A stretch of 64,000 bases of DNA from Apus apus (Eukaryota > Chordata > Aves > Apodiformes > Apodidae): NCBI RefSeq assembly GCF_020740795.1, contig NC_067302.1, positions 777,001 to 841,000 of the forward strand, written 5' to 3'. The notes under the pieces are model-generated. The model had not been told where the DNA came from and did no database searches. It was given only the letters and a program-made list of their open reading frames with translations. The translations under genes were made by a program, and so were the position numbers. Each line of letters opens with the position of its first letter. The first letter of the stretch is position 1. This document shows positions 25,793 to 37,900 of this stretch, piece after piece.

Positions 25793-26289
25793 AAATGCAG
25801 TGAAATTTTACAACTAAAATGGGCCTCCACAGGGCTCATTGCTGGGGTGTGAGAGTGTGGTCACCACTTCCTCAGCTGCTCAGCCCCTTCCAGCCCAAAA
25901 GCTGGATGGATCCAGCCCCCACCCAGGCTCTGCTGCCTTGGGGTGGTGGCAGGGGTGACCTCCCACTGCTGTCCTGGGAGGAGATGCTGGGCATGGGAAC
26001 AGGCCTTCATGCTGGCACAGGGGAGCTTTGCATCCCCATCAGCCCAGGATGGGAGCACCACCAACAGCTGGTCCAAGGGTTGAGTTTGGGCCAGAGGCAT
26101 CAGAACAGGGCTTCTGGGGTGCTCGGTGAGCTCCACGGCTGCAGGAGAGGCCTGGGGTGTTCCTTCCACCCCATCCTACCTGGTGCTGGACCTCCAACAG
26201 CACCCACCTCACTGCCCTCCCTGGTGCCTTCTCCAACCACCAGCATCTTCCTTTCACCATCAGCCCCTGAGGTGTCACAATCTGCTCCA

Positions 26290-26545
26290 GGTGCAAATGC
26301 CCTCAAGTTGTGCCAGGGGAGGTTTAGATTGGAAATTAGCATAAATTTCTTCACCCAAGTGTAATTACACACTGGCACAGGCTGCCCAGGGAGGGGGTTG
26401 AGTCACCATCCCTGGAAGTGTTTAGAAGACATATAGATGTGACGCTTGGGAACGTGGTTTAAGCACTAGACTTGGTAGAGCTGGGTTATGGTTGGTCTTG
26501 ATCTTAAAGATCTTCTCCAACCAGAACAATTCTGTGCTGCTCCTT
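26290..26545 (+). mobile_element. CR1 LINE 3'-UTR fragment
   Basis: It has CR1 3' blocks in order: GCCAGGGGAGGTTTAGATTG, ATAAATTTCTTCACCCAAGT, CTGGCACAGGCTGCCCAGGG, CACCATCCCTGGAAGTGTTT, then a tail with GGTTGGTCTTGATCTTAAAG. The order of blocks matches intact CR1 copies elsewhere in this window (34 and 60 kb). Confidence 0.85.
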
Positions 26546-27114
26546 CCCCCAACACCCCCCCCCCCAAGCTCCAGGCCAGGAATAAAGCACTGCCCAAGCC
26601 TCTGCCCACCTCATGGCCAATCCTGCGTGTCCCTGGGATCAGCCCGTGCTCCTGAAGCAGGAACTGGTGATGCTGGAGGCTCCAAACCAGCACGGTAAAG
26701 GTGTCTGTGCAGCACTGGAGCCCCTCTGCCACCTGTGTGCTCCAGCATGGGGACCTGCAGGGCTTCCATGGCCAATATGCTCCTGGGAAAAACACCCTGG
26801 AGAGCGGATGGGACCAAGCAATGGCAGAGGCAGAGCTGCAAAGACCAGGAGTGTTGGGGGGGGGGGATGTCTCAGAAGGGCTGAGCAGAAATTGGGCTGA
26901 AGCCAGTGCACCTCGTTATCATCGCTAATGAGCTGTTGTCCATCACATCACAGGTGGCTTCTGTAATTTTGTTTTTCTCAGCCCGGGTCTGGCCCATCTC
27001 TCCCATGAAGAGCATGGGAGGAGCTGGGCAGGAGCACCCAGGGACCACCCCCCCCCGTGCTCCCCACACTGCTGGGGCCCAGCCAAGCGCTCCCATCAGT
27101 GCACACACAGCCAG

Positions 27115-28827
27115 CAGGGAGCAACTTAGTTATTCTTTTATTTATAAACAAATCAAGGTAAAATAAGTGCAGAGGAAAGCACTGGCTGACCCCGTGTGGG
27201 GACCTGTCTGCAGTGGGACCAGTGCCAGGAAACGAGGGGCATCCAGGGCCCTGCAAGAGGCCAGAGTCCCACGTCCCTCCGACCACACTGGGGCAGCAGC
27301 AGGGACAGCAGCACCGACTGTGCTGTACAACTTACTATTACTCTGGGGTATTTATTTTTTATTCTTTTATGCAACTTTTCCCCTTAGGGGTAAACCTGAC
27401 CCAGTGCAAGAGACTGGAGGGCTGTTCACCGTGGGGGCCCGTCCTGCTGCTTGGCCAGGGCCCTGGAGGCTGGCAGGGAGGAGGGTGTGACGTTGCTCTG
27501 GATGCCTGGTGGGTGAGATGAAGACAGGAAGAAAGAAGTGCTTGCAGTGGAGATCCCTGTCCCAGCCCTTTGGTCACTGCGCAACGGAAGCGTCTGCAGG
27601 AGCTGTGGGTGCCCGTGTGGCACACGCTGGGAACAGCCCTCCTCTCACTGCTCCTCTGCCCCTCAGCCCTTCCCCAGCTTGTCCTGGGCCAGAGCTGCTG
27701 ATGCTCCGGGGGGGGCAGCCCCTGTCCCCACAGGCAGCCCCATCCTGGCAGCTGTTGCCAGGCATGGCTGGGTGACCTCTGCTCCCACAGCTGCAGTAAT
27801 GTGTCCGGGACAGTGAGTTACTGCTCAAGTGCCATAAGAATAAATACATTAGACTGTCTGAAACAAACAGGTGCCCCTGGGCAGGGCAAAGCCCTGGCAG
27901 GAGAAGCAACGCAAGGACAGGTCACCAGACTGGGACCCCCTGACTTGCCAGAGCCAAAACCCTCTCGCACACACTGACCTGGACGGACCGAAACACCAGA
28001 GGGCCAGGAAGGGCCCCTGGGAAGATGAACCTTTGCACCTCTGGCTAAAAATCTCCATGAGCTGCAAGTTCAACAGGTAGAAAAATCATTTCATAATTTT
28101 AAACAGATGACTCCTTGTATATAAAAAAAAAATAATTAAAAAAACCGAAGCCAATAAACCCTCAAAAAATAAATGAGAGAAGGATCAGTCGAGTCCTGCA
28201 GCCTCCAACGCCGACCCAGGCCCGTCCCTGCCACGGCCACGCCAGACCCAGCCCTGCTCCTCAGCTCTGCCACTGCTCCCTCCACCCTCTGCACGGTCTC
28301 CTCAGTCAGAAATAAATACAGAGGCCTCCCCCCCCGGCCTGGCACCCTCAGCTGGAGGGACTCGAGGAGCTGAGGGGCAAGCAGAGCTTGGGAGTGGCCC
28401 CTGGGACGGGCAGCCGGGCTCCCCCAGGCATGGAAGACAGGGATGGGGCACTGGTTGCTGTGAGCCTGGCACGGTGCTGGAGGGGTCGAGCGTGGGTCCG
28501 GGGAACCGTCCCCCTCACGGGCTGCCCAGTGGGGCCTCCAGCCCGTCCCACCGCCCCCCCGAGGGGCCCACCAGCCACAGCGAGAGGAGCCGGCACGAGG
28601 AGCCGGCCCCAGCTCTGCCCAGAGCTGCTGCTCCCTTCAGGCAAGCAGGACCGGGAGCCCGCGAAGAAGCACCGGGTGGGCAGCAGGGGAGACCCTCGGC
28701 CCCGCCAGGGGCCCGCGCTGCTCCCGCCCCCTCCAGCGCGGCAGGGGCCGGGGCCGGGGCGGGGGCTGCGTGCGGGGCCGCGGCTGGATGGCTGGAGCTT
28801 CCAGGATCCGTCCTGCCGAGCGTCCTC
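27115..28827 (-). other. SCMH1: SCMH1 3' UTR and polyadenylation signals
   Basis: On the minus strand AATAAA occurs at 27142-27137, with further hexamers at 27363-27358 and 27356-27351, downstream of the stop codon at 28830-28828. The part nearest the stop is very GC-rich; the distal part is AU-rich. The exact cleavage site is inferred. Confidence 0.55.
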
Positions 28828-28953
28828 TCAGAACTTGCCTTGCTTTAGCTTGTCGATGTGGTACGTGAGCTTCAGGGCCGGCCCCAGCTTCAGCCCCATG
28901 TACTTCATCATCATGTCGCTCCGCAGCAAGAGCAGGGCTTTCCCGTCGATCTC
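28828..28953 (-). CDS. SCMH1: SCMH1 last exon: SAM domain, second half and stop
   Basis: It encodes [20 protein letters not shown], then [21 protein letters not shown] and TGA at 28830-28828. The acceptor is CCCTGCAG. GKALLLL and [11 protein letters not shown] are the C-terminal SAM helices. Confidence 0.95.
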   Translation of the reverse strand, partial: EIDGKALLLLRSDMMMKYMGLKLGPALKLTYHIDKLKQGKF

Positions 28954-31900
28954 CTGCAGGGAAGGGAGATGAGCACCTGTGAGTCCCACCAGCTGTGCAC
29001 CCCTCTGAGCCCTGACTGCCCAGAGCCAGCCCATGCCCCAAACCATGACAGCTGGAGCAGCAGAGCTGGGTGTGAAAGCACCAGGCAGCAGAGAAGGACT
29101 CAGCACCCAACTGCAGCATCCAGCCCTGCATCCCACCCTGCATCCCACCCCTGCATCCTGCTCTGCATCCCAGCCCTGCATCCTGCCCTGCATCCCACCC
29201 TGCATCTCAACCTGCACCCCAATCCTGCCCTGCATCCCAGCCCTGCATCCTGCCCTGCATCCCAGCCCTGACCCCAGCCCTGCATCCCAGCCCTGACCCC
29301 AGCCCTGCCTGCAGCACCGGGCTCAGCCTCTTGTGGCCATGAGAAACCTGCTGGGTCAGAACACCCAGGAACCACGTTCAGCTGGTGAGCAAAACCTCGA
29401 GGGAGCTGGGGAGGAGGAAAAGAGGGGGTTGCTCTGACAAGGGAACGATGAAGGCAGCAGCAGTGCAGGGGAACAGTCTGTCACTCCAGGGCATTGTCAT
29501 CCCACTGCAGAGGAAATGTCCTGGGAGAGGACGTGCCAGCCTGGGCAGCAGAACTGTCACAACACGTAGCCCTGACATCAGGGCTGAAGAAGGAGGCAAG
29601 GGACCAAACCCTGCAAACTCAAAGGGACTAACACTGTGTGCAAAGCAAATTTCTGGAGTTTCTAAGCAAAGTTCTGGAATCTGGCAGAGCTGGTGAAGCA
29701 TCTGCCCCTGCTCCAGCAAGGCTGATTTCAACAGCACAGCTTGCAAAAGTATCTGATGCTTTAGAGCTGAGCCAGATGTGCCCTCACTGAGGCTCAGGAA
29801 GGGATCACGGAGCTCAAAATAAGCAGAGAATGGCTTTGCACTTAGCATCTGCCTTAGCATCTGCATGTGGAAGTTTTCCAGTCCCTTGCAGCAGTCCCTT
29901 CCTTGATCTGGCCCTGGCTTGGCCCAAAGCTTTGCCATGGACAGGTTTCCATGAAGAAAACACTAATGGACTTAAAAATGAAAAATAAAACCCCCAACCT
30001 CTAACAACAGAAAATCCTGTCCTGTGTTGATGCTCAGTGAGGTGAGATCTCTGGTAATCTCCACTACCAGTTTTGTTCTGCTTTTCCCTTCTTAAGCTGA
30101 AAGCAAAGCTCTTCCTCAGGATGGCCAATACAGGGGGACTTTTTATCCCTTGGCAGAGCTGAGCACTCTCTTGTATAATTAAATGAAAACATTTTTCAAT
30201 TACTAGTGGTTCTAGAATAGAACTAATTAAAAAAAAAATAAATTAAAACAAGAGTCTCAGCCCAGCACAGAGCAAGAACCATCCCATCCACCTCCTCTGC
30301 CTGGGGAAGACAAGAATTTTCTCCTACTGCTCTTCTGACTTCAAAAGCCCCATCAGGTGTAAGATGGACTGAATCACAAGGCAGAAAGAAGGCAAACTGT
30401 CTGGCAGTGAAGCTGCCAAATTTTTGTAGCTTTAATTCCACAAACTCCATGCTGTTTGTCTGCAGCTACTTTACACTTAAAGACATGCACAGGAACCAGA
30501 GCCTTAGGAGACCATTCCAAACAAGAATTTAGCAGCAACGTGGTCAATTCCACTTGGAACACGTTTCTTGCCAGGAGAAATTTGGTTATGAGGTGAATAT
30601 TAAGACTCCAGGATTTAAGAAGTTTTTGTGGTTTTGGTGCTAGGGTTCAAATCCAGCCCAGAGCTGAGCTCACACACACACACACAGGCAGTGGCACTGG
30701 GAGCTGCAGCTGGGCTGGGATGTCTGGCCCTCCAGGTCTGAGGAGGAAGATCCCAATCCTGGACAAGGAGGATTTACAAGGATGTTTTCCTTAGCACAAA
30801 TCTCCAGCTGGTACAAAGTGCTGCCACTCTCCTGACTCTCTGCTCATGTTTATCTGTTTCATGCAATGACCTGCCCCCCATATGCAGTCTGTACATACAC
30901 CCACACCCCCACAGACACTCACATGCTTTCGGAAGAGGTCAGCGTGGGGTCCCAGCTGTGGATCCGCCTCTCGGATGAACTGCATCACCTCCTCCACCGA
31001 CCAGCAGGAGGGGTCGCGGCTGCTCAGCCGGGAGTCCCGGGAGCCCAGGTACCTGTCAGGGCCTGGGGAAGGGCCAGACAGCGCCGTTACTCTGGGCGTG
31101 CCTGCCCCATCACTCCAGCAGTTTATTCACCCTTCAGCTCCCACTCAGTCTCCTCTCTCACAGCCGGCACGCAGGGCATGTCCCAGCTGTGCCCCAGAGG
31201 CTCCTGCAGCACCAAGGCTTTATTCACTCTCCTTACACCTTAACATTCACAGCAACCTTTTCGACTCAGCCCTTTTCCTCACTCTAAACCCAATTTCCCC
31301 TTGCACCCCTCCCAAGCTGAGTTTGCCCTCCCATTCCCTTTCTTACCCCTCTGCTGATGACTCCCTCCATTGCAGAAAACAATCCTCTGCTCCCACCCCT
31401 CTCCCCACACACAGTTTCTCCCCTTGCTCCAAACACCACCTTTAGCAACTTTAACACAGCAAAGCAGTTTTGTGTTTTCATTGGCTGCATTTTCTGGTGG
31501 ACTGAGCCCACCTGGGAAATTCTCTTCTCCTGAAGCACCACCTGACCTCACAAAAGTCTTGCTCCCAGCGTGCTGGCACTGGCACAGCCCATTGTCCCAG
31601 CTCCCTACCTGCATAGACTGGGGGGGGAGGCAGACAGATCAAGGCATCAGCAGCCTTAACTTTTTAGAGGCTTTTATTGAAGCCTTGCACCTAAAATTAC
31701 AACTTTTTTCCCAACACCTGTATCTGATGTGCTGATTTACTGCAATACCCAGCTCTCCTGCCCCTCTTCCTCCAGAGCCAGGTGCTGTTCATGCACCCGA
31801 CTGTCCTCCCAGCTCCCAGCCTCAGCAGGCAGTTCTCAGCTCCCTGGCCATTCCTTGATCCATCCTCAAGGACTCAGATGCCCGTTTATTGCTTGGACAG

Positions 31901-34900
31901 CCCCCTGCCCATGCTTGCAAGTTCAGCTCCTGCCTGCCCCCTTCTCCACTGGCCTCCAGGTCCCTCCTTAGTCACCGCACAGAACGAGGGGCCCTGCGAG
32001 CATCACCTCTCTGCACTTCCACCCGCCCATCTGCCGTGTCTCCAGAGCCTCAGGGACTACCTGTGTAACAGTGTAGGAGCCAGTCTCTGGTACTTGCTGA
32101 AGTTAGAAAGGTGTAACCGGAGTTAGAAAAGCCCTTTATTGCCACATTTACCACCAGAGGGCTGGCTTCTTAACTCTCTTACCCCCAGAGCTAAGCCTAC
32201 GCAAGGCAGAGGTGCTGCCCTGGGTGAGGCTAGAGGGTTGGTGCAGGTGCCTGTATCCTTGCAGGCGATAGTCTCTGGAGCTCCTGCTGTGGCTGGAGGA
32301 ATTGACAGAGTTCAAGGCAGAGTCCATGGGGTCCAGGCGAGGTTCCAAGGGCCCTGGGAGGCCATCTCCCAGAACAAAGGTTTCACCTGGAATGCACCAA
32401 GCTGCAGTCAGTGCACCCGAACGCCCCGCAGCCCCGGGTTCCCGCTGGGCGGCAGAAAGTGCAGACACAGGCAGGGAGGGGGGAGCCATGGGGGCTCCTC
32501 CAGTGCAAAGACACTGAACCAGACACTGCTAAACCCTGCAGCCTGGTGTCTGCCTGGCAAATGCCACTCTAGCCAGTTAGTAGTGATCATGGTTGGTGCT
32601 CAGACTGGAGGAACAGTCCCTCTGTTAATGCCACCATGAGCTCTGGCCTGCAGTCCCCTGTCCTTCCTGCTTCCCAGGCCCTTCTGTAGCAGAGCTGCCT
32701 GTTCTGGGTGCCAAGGGACACAGGACTCCCACAACAGCCCTGAGCAGGTAGAGGAGGCTCCCAGAGATGTGGGGTCAAGTGCCACACATTACCAGCAGGA
32801 GTGTTGAGGGCACAGGAGCAGGCAGGGGGGACTGGGCTGTTCAGTCAGACGCTGCAGACCAGCCCCGGTGCTGGGGGTCACTGGGCTCCTCTGGGCAGCT
32901 CAGCTGCACTGCCAGAGGCAGGCAATGCTCACACCATGCTTATCCCCTGGCCCAGAAACCAGGTGCTGGTAACCAGATGCTAACCCCTCCTGACCTCCTG
33001 CTGGGCTATTTTTCACTGCCCAACCAAATGGGCCACCAACACCCTTTGCTGGGAGGCCCAGGAGGGACAAGGCAGAGGGGTCTCCCCAGGCAGGGGGTCC
33101 AGTGTGAGACTGGCTTTCACACCTGCTCCTCCAGAAATACATTTTCAGCTGACAAGGGCAGTATCAGTCTGGAGGGGCTGATGAACTACCCAGGGTGATA
33201 TATTGTATTGGCTGGGCCTTTGCTGTTATACTGTGACAGCTTCATCCTAACACCACTTGTAAATTTTACTATGGCTTACACAACCCAGCCCTGATCCAGG
33301 TGGAGCTGATGCCTTGTGAGTCATCCTCAAACTCCTGCATTCTTTATTATGAAATGCCTGGCAAGTTTGTACAGCCAGAGGAAGACAGCTCCTGCAATGA
33401 GTGTTGCCTGTCCACTCCAGGCTGCGCCAACACACCTTGCTGGGAGCTGGAGCTCCTCCACCAGCATCCCTGAGAGCAGCTCACAGTCCTGAGCTACTGC
33501 CACTCAAACACCACAGCAGGTGACAAGGATGAGGAAGCCTGAGCAACGGCCCCAGCCAAGCCCTGAGCTTTTTTCCTGGGACCTCCCAGACCACAGGAGT
33601 AGCAGGTGAGAACAGTGAATATTCAGGTGTGCTGAATAGTGGTGAGGGCATAGAGTCAATACTAGAGTCCATGAGACCCAAAAGCTGTTGAGATCTTCCC
33701 AAATTTTCCTGCTAAGCTGATGCTGCCATGCTCCAGTGAAGGGGATGCAGCTCCCCAGAGCCTGAAGTGGTACCTGAGCGTTGCCAAGGTTGGGCCCCAC
33801 CAAATGGGGGAACCTCTCCTGGAGGCACATTGTTTTTTCTGGTTTCCTTGAACTACAGAACCATTCTGTGAACTGGGATGCTGGTGTCAGCACTTCTGCT
33901 GTGTTTGAGCAGTGAACCCAGAGGCAAGTTCAGCTGGAGGCAGCCAGCTCACACCTTCCCTGGCTTCATCTCACAAGGCTACAAAATGGACACACCCCTC
34001 TCATCCAGCTGTTTGGCATTCAGTGAAGCAGATGTGATATTATCACCTGCATAACCTTATGAAATTCATCAAAGGCAAGTGTAGGGTACTGCACCTAGGG
34101 AGGAATAACCCCACAGATCAGTACAGGTTGGGGGCTGAGCTGCTGGAGAGTAACTGTGGAAAAAGACCTGGGAGTCCTGGCAGACAACAGGTTGACCATG
34201 AGCCAGCAACGTGTCCTTGTGGCCAAGAAGGCCAATGGTACCCTGGGGGGCATCAAGGTAAGTGTGGCCAGCAGGCAGAGGGAGGTTCTCCTGCCCATCT
34301 ACTCTGCCCTGGTGAAGCCACATCTGGAGAACTGTGTTCAGTCCTGGGCTCCCCAGTTCAAGGAGAGGGAACTGCTGGAGAGGGGACAGCAAAGGGCTAT
34401 GGGGATCATTAGAACGTCTCTCTTATGAGGAAAGGCTGATGGACTTGGGTCTTTTTAGTCTGGAGAAGAGCAAAGGGGATCTTATCAATGCTTATCAAAG
34501 GGTGGGTGTCAGGAGGATGGGGTCAGTCTTTTTTCAGTGGTGCCCGGTGACAGGAAAAGAGGTCATGGGCACAAACTTGAACATAGGAAATTCCATCTAA
34601 ACATGAGGAAGAACTTGTTTACTTCAAGGGTGGCAGAGCACTGGAGCAGGCTGCCCAGAGAGGTTGTGGAGTCTTCATCCCTGAAGACATTCAAAACCCA
34701 CCTGGACATCTGATGAACCTGCTCTGGCAGAGGGGTTGGACTAGATGATCTCCAGAGGTCCCTAACATCCTCTGATTCTGTGACTCTGTGATAACTGCAA
34801 CCCTCCATCTCGTGGGCTTTGTCACTCTGCCCTTGAGGCATTTCTGCCTTTGTTTTAAGACCTCTGGGACACTGCAGAAACCAGCAGCACATCCTTCCAA

Positions 34901-37900
34901 TCTCATGCAGAAGCAGTGCTGATGAGAGGACTGTTACTCCCCCAGTGCCCTGTGCTGTGTGCTGGCCCACACCTCACTGGCTTCCTGTGTGCTGTGCACA
35001 CAAAGAGGCTTTCTGACTCAGGACTATTCCTGAGTAACTCTGGACACTTCCTTCACTCCTGCACCACTTTCCCATCACCCCACGTCAGCACCAGGCTGGA
35101 TGCCAACCCAGCATTGAGCTGGCTGCTCTGGCCCAGGCCCAGGCTGACCCACACAGTGATTGGGATGGACACCACAGGAGCTGCTTCTGAGCAACTACAT
35201 TTGGCTTCCTCTCCACAAGGACAGCTCTGCTTAAAAGCCAAACCACTTCCCATAAAACATCTGTGAAAAAGGGTGACATCTGATTCAGGGAATGGTGCAG
35301 AAGCAGGAGAGGGGTCAGTGGGCAGAGGCCTCTGCACTGGTCTGGATGCTGTAACAGGAAGGTGACAGTGGGCATGGGAACAGGTCTGTGCTGCACCTCT
35401 CCATCCTCCAAGGAAGCCCAGCACCTTCTGTGAGGTGGCACAGCCTCAACTGCCAGGACATCCCAATGTGCTGGATCAGGCAAACACGTGTGTCTACCTG
35501 CTCACGGGGACCCCCAAGCTCACATGGAGGGGATCTGTGCCAGCAGGGGGAATTTCTGGGCTTAGTGAGCAACGACTACAGCTTGGGAGGCTGTGAGACC
35601 ACATGCACAGGTTCACATTGGTGCAATGCCAAGGATCCAAAACTCACCCTCAGAAAATATTTAACTCAACAATTAACACATTGTCATTATTCTGAAGTGA
35701 ATGCACCGTGATGCATTCTTCAAATATGCAATCATGTTCTGAAACAGGCTGAAGAGGATGAGGCCAGCAACTGGGGAGCACTACTTTGTTCTGCTCAAGA
35801 GGTGGAACTGAAGCTGCACACTCACTCTCAGGTTACCCACTTCCAGACTGGTGGGTGCTTAGTCATGCTGTAAATATTGCAGCAGAGCTGAAGGCTTCTT
35901 GATAGGGTCAATGCAAGAGAGACTCAGGATATTCTTAAAAACATACAGAAAACTGCTCAGATGAATGATACCTCCAGAAAGGGGAGAGGGAAACGAGGCA
36001 AGAGTGGAGCAAACACCAGCCCTGTGAATCATCTGCAGCAGAAGACAACATGCTTCTGCAAGCAGCAGAGCACAGGCTGTGTTCAGACATCCACAATATC
36101 CAGGATCCTTTTACCCTTCATGACCAGCTTGGGAGCTAGGAGGAGTTGGTTAACTCTTAGGCAGATTTTCTTTTACAAACAGCTGGTTTTAAATACAGGC
36201 TTGCATTTGGAGCATGGCAGGGAACACACCACAGTTAGTGGTGGAGGGGCAGGGAGCAGATAATTAAAGTTTAATTAAACAAATAGTGCTATTGATTCAA
36301 AACTGGTGTTTTACTTCTAAATCATGGCATTTGGCCATGAGCATAAATCCGATTTGCACAACTACTAAACACCCACTGTTTCCAACAAATGAGGGTCTTT
36401 GAAAAGCAGGTCCCTACTGTGCTGAAACTGCAGCTCTTCAGTAAGAAGCTCCATAAATGCCACTGGATGCAAGAGGAAAAACAATGTGAGATGTGAGATC
36501 CCCTCCTTGTCTTTCTGACTTCTTGCCAAAGGCAGGATGAATGAAGACCTCCCACTGCTACTCACTGCCTTCAGTGTGCCAAACTGGAAGCTGCTCAGGT
36601 ACTGATGTCCTTCACATGGTGAAGCCAGAATAGGCTCTGCTGGGGGACCTCAGCCCCACAAGAACAGTTACCTCCTATCTGAGCATTTCAAGCTCATATT
36701 CTTAAAATACACCCTCTGAAATGCAAATATTCCTGCTTGTACTTAAATTTCATGGTGGAAGAAGATGAACAGGCTTTTAGTGATGGGATAAAAATGCACT
36801 TCCAGAAGGAATTTCGACCTGCATCTCAGTTCTCCTCACCCTGTACTCCCCCTGTTTAGGGGGGTTTTGGTGCTAGACCAAAACCAAAATAAGACCAAGC
36901 TGCTGAAGAAAGTTCACACACCAAGAGGATCACCACCCTCCTGTGAAGGCACTTTCTGCCCACTTGTCTTTACTTCCACAGAAGACACTGGAGTACTCTG
37001 GGCATCCAGATGGACTGTCTGATTCGAAGGCCATAACAGAACAGACTTTGACGTAGACTAAGAATCAGTCTTGTATACACCATAGGTTCCTCCCTGGAAT
37101 TACCCATTACAGAAGCCTTCACTGACAATACAGAGGGTGCACAACACTCACTACCTAACCAAATCATCTTCATCTTTACAGCACCCCACCATGCTTCAGG
37201 AGCAGGTGGATCACCAAGTGTTCCACCAGCCCACAGAGGAGCTGACAGCTTTGCTAATGGTTACCTAAGGCTGATGTATCAGAGGAGAATGTCAAGGAGA
37301 TGAGCAAGGATGTACCTAGAGGTGAGAAACAGATGGGGCCTGAAGGAACAACTTTTGACTGGAACAGATGAGATGTTCCCACACGACACCTCGTTCTTTG
37401 CTTCAGCTATGTGACAAATCTACAATTTTCATCATTGCTGATAATAAGGCCACTAGAAACTGCCCTTCATGGGGTGCAAGTTCAGGTCAGCTGTGCTTAG
37501 ATCCAGGGTCAAGAATCCTGAAGAGCAGAGGGCACAGCAATGGATGGAGACTAGAATTACACCACATGGGACGATGTACACTCAAATCTGGGATCAACAA
37601 CCCAAGCCCAGAAAACTCAGCAAGAGCCAGGGAGATGTTATTCTAAAGGGACAACAAGAGAGCACAAAGCCACTGAGTCTCCAGAGTCTCCAAGAGTCTC
37701 CAGCAATTTTTCAGGAACATATTACAAGGAACTATGACCAACACCTTGGCAGATTTCACCATCAATTAACTAAAAGACTTCAGCCTGCGATGTGGCAGCT
37801 TTGCAGTTCAAAACAGAAGGGAAGGTGTATTTATTGAAGGCTCAGGTACTCCTCCAGCTACCTGGACCCCCTCACAACCTCCCATCTGCACATGCAGGGG

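Larger units (their letters stand above)
22150..27115. other. Intergenic region between CTPS1 and SCMH1
   Basis: The two genes converge here. Besides CR1 fragments I see no supported gene. A GC-rich stretch at about 25.1-25.6 kb has open frames on both strands but no recognisable protein. In mammals SLFNL1 lies between CTPS1 and SCMH1; I could not recognise any part of it here. Confidence 0.55.

Noticed and set aside
28388-28972. 194-codon plus-strand open frame near the end of SCMH1
   Set aside because: It is antisense to the SCMH1 last exon and GC-rich 3' UTR; the minus strand carries the conserved SAM domain.
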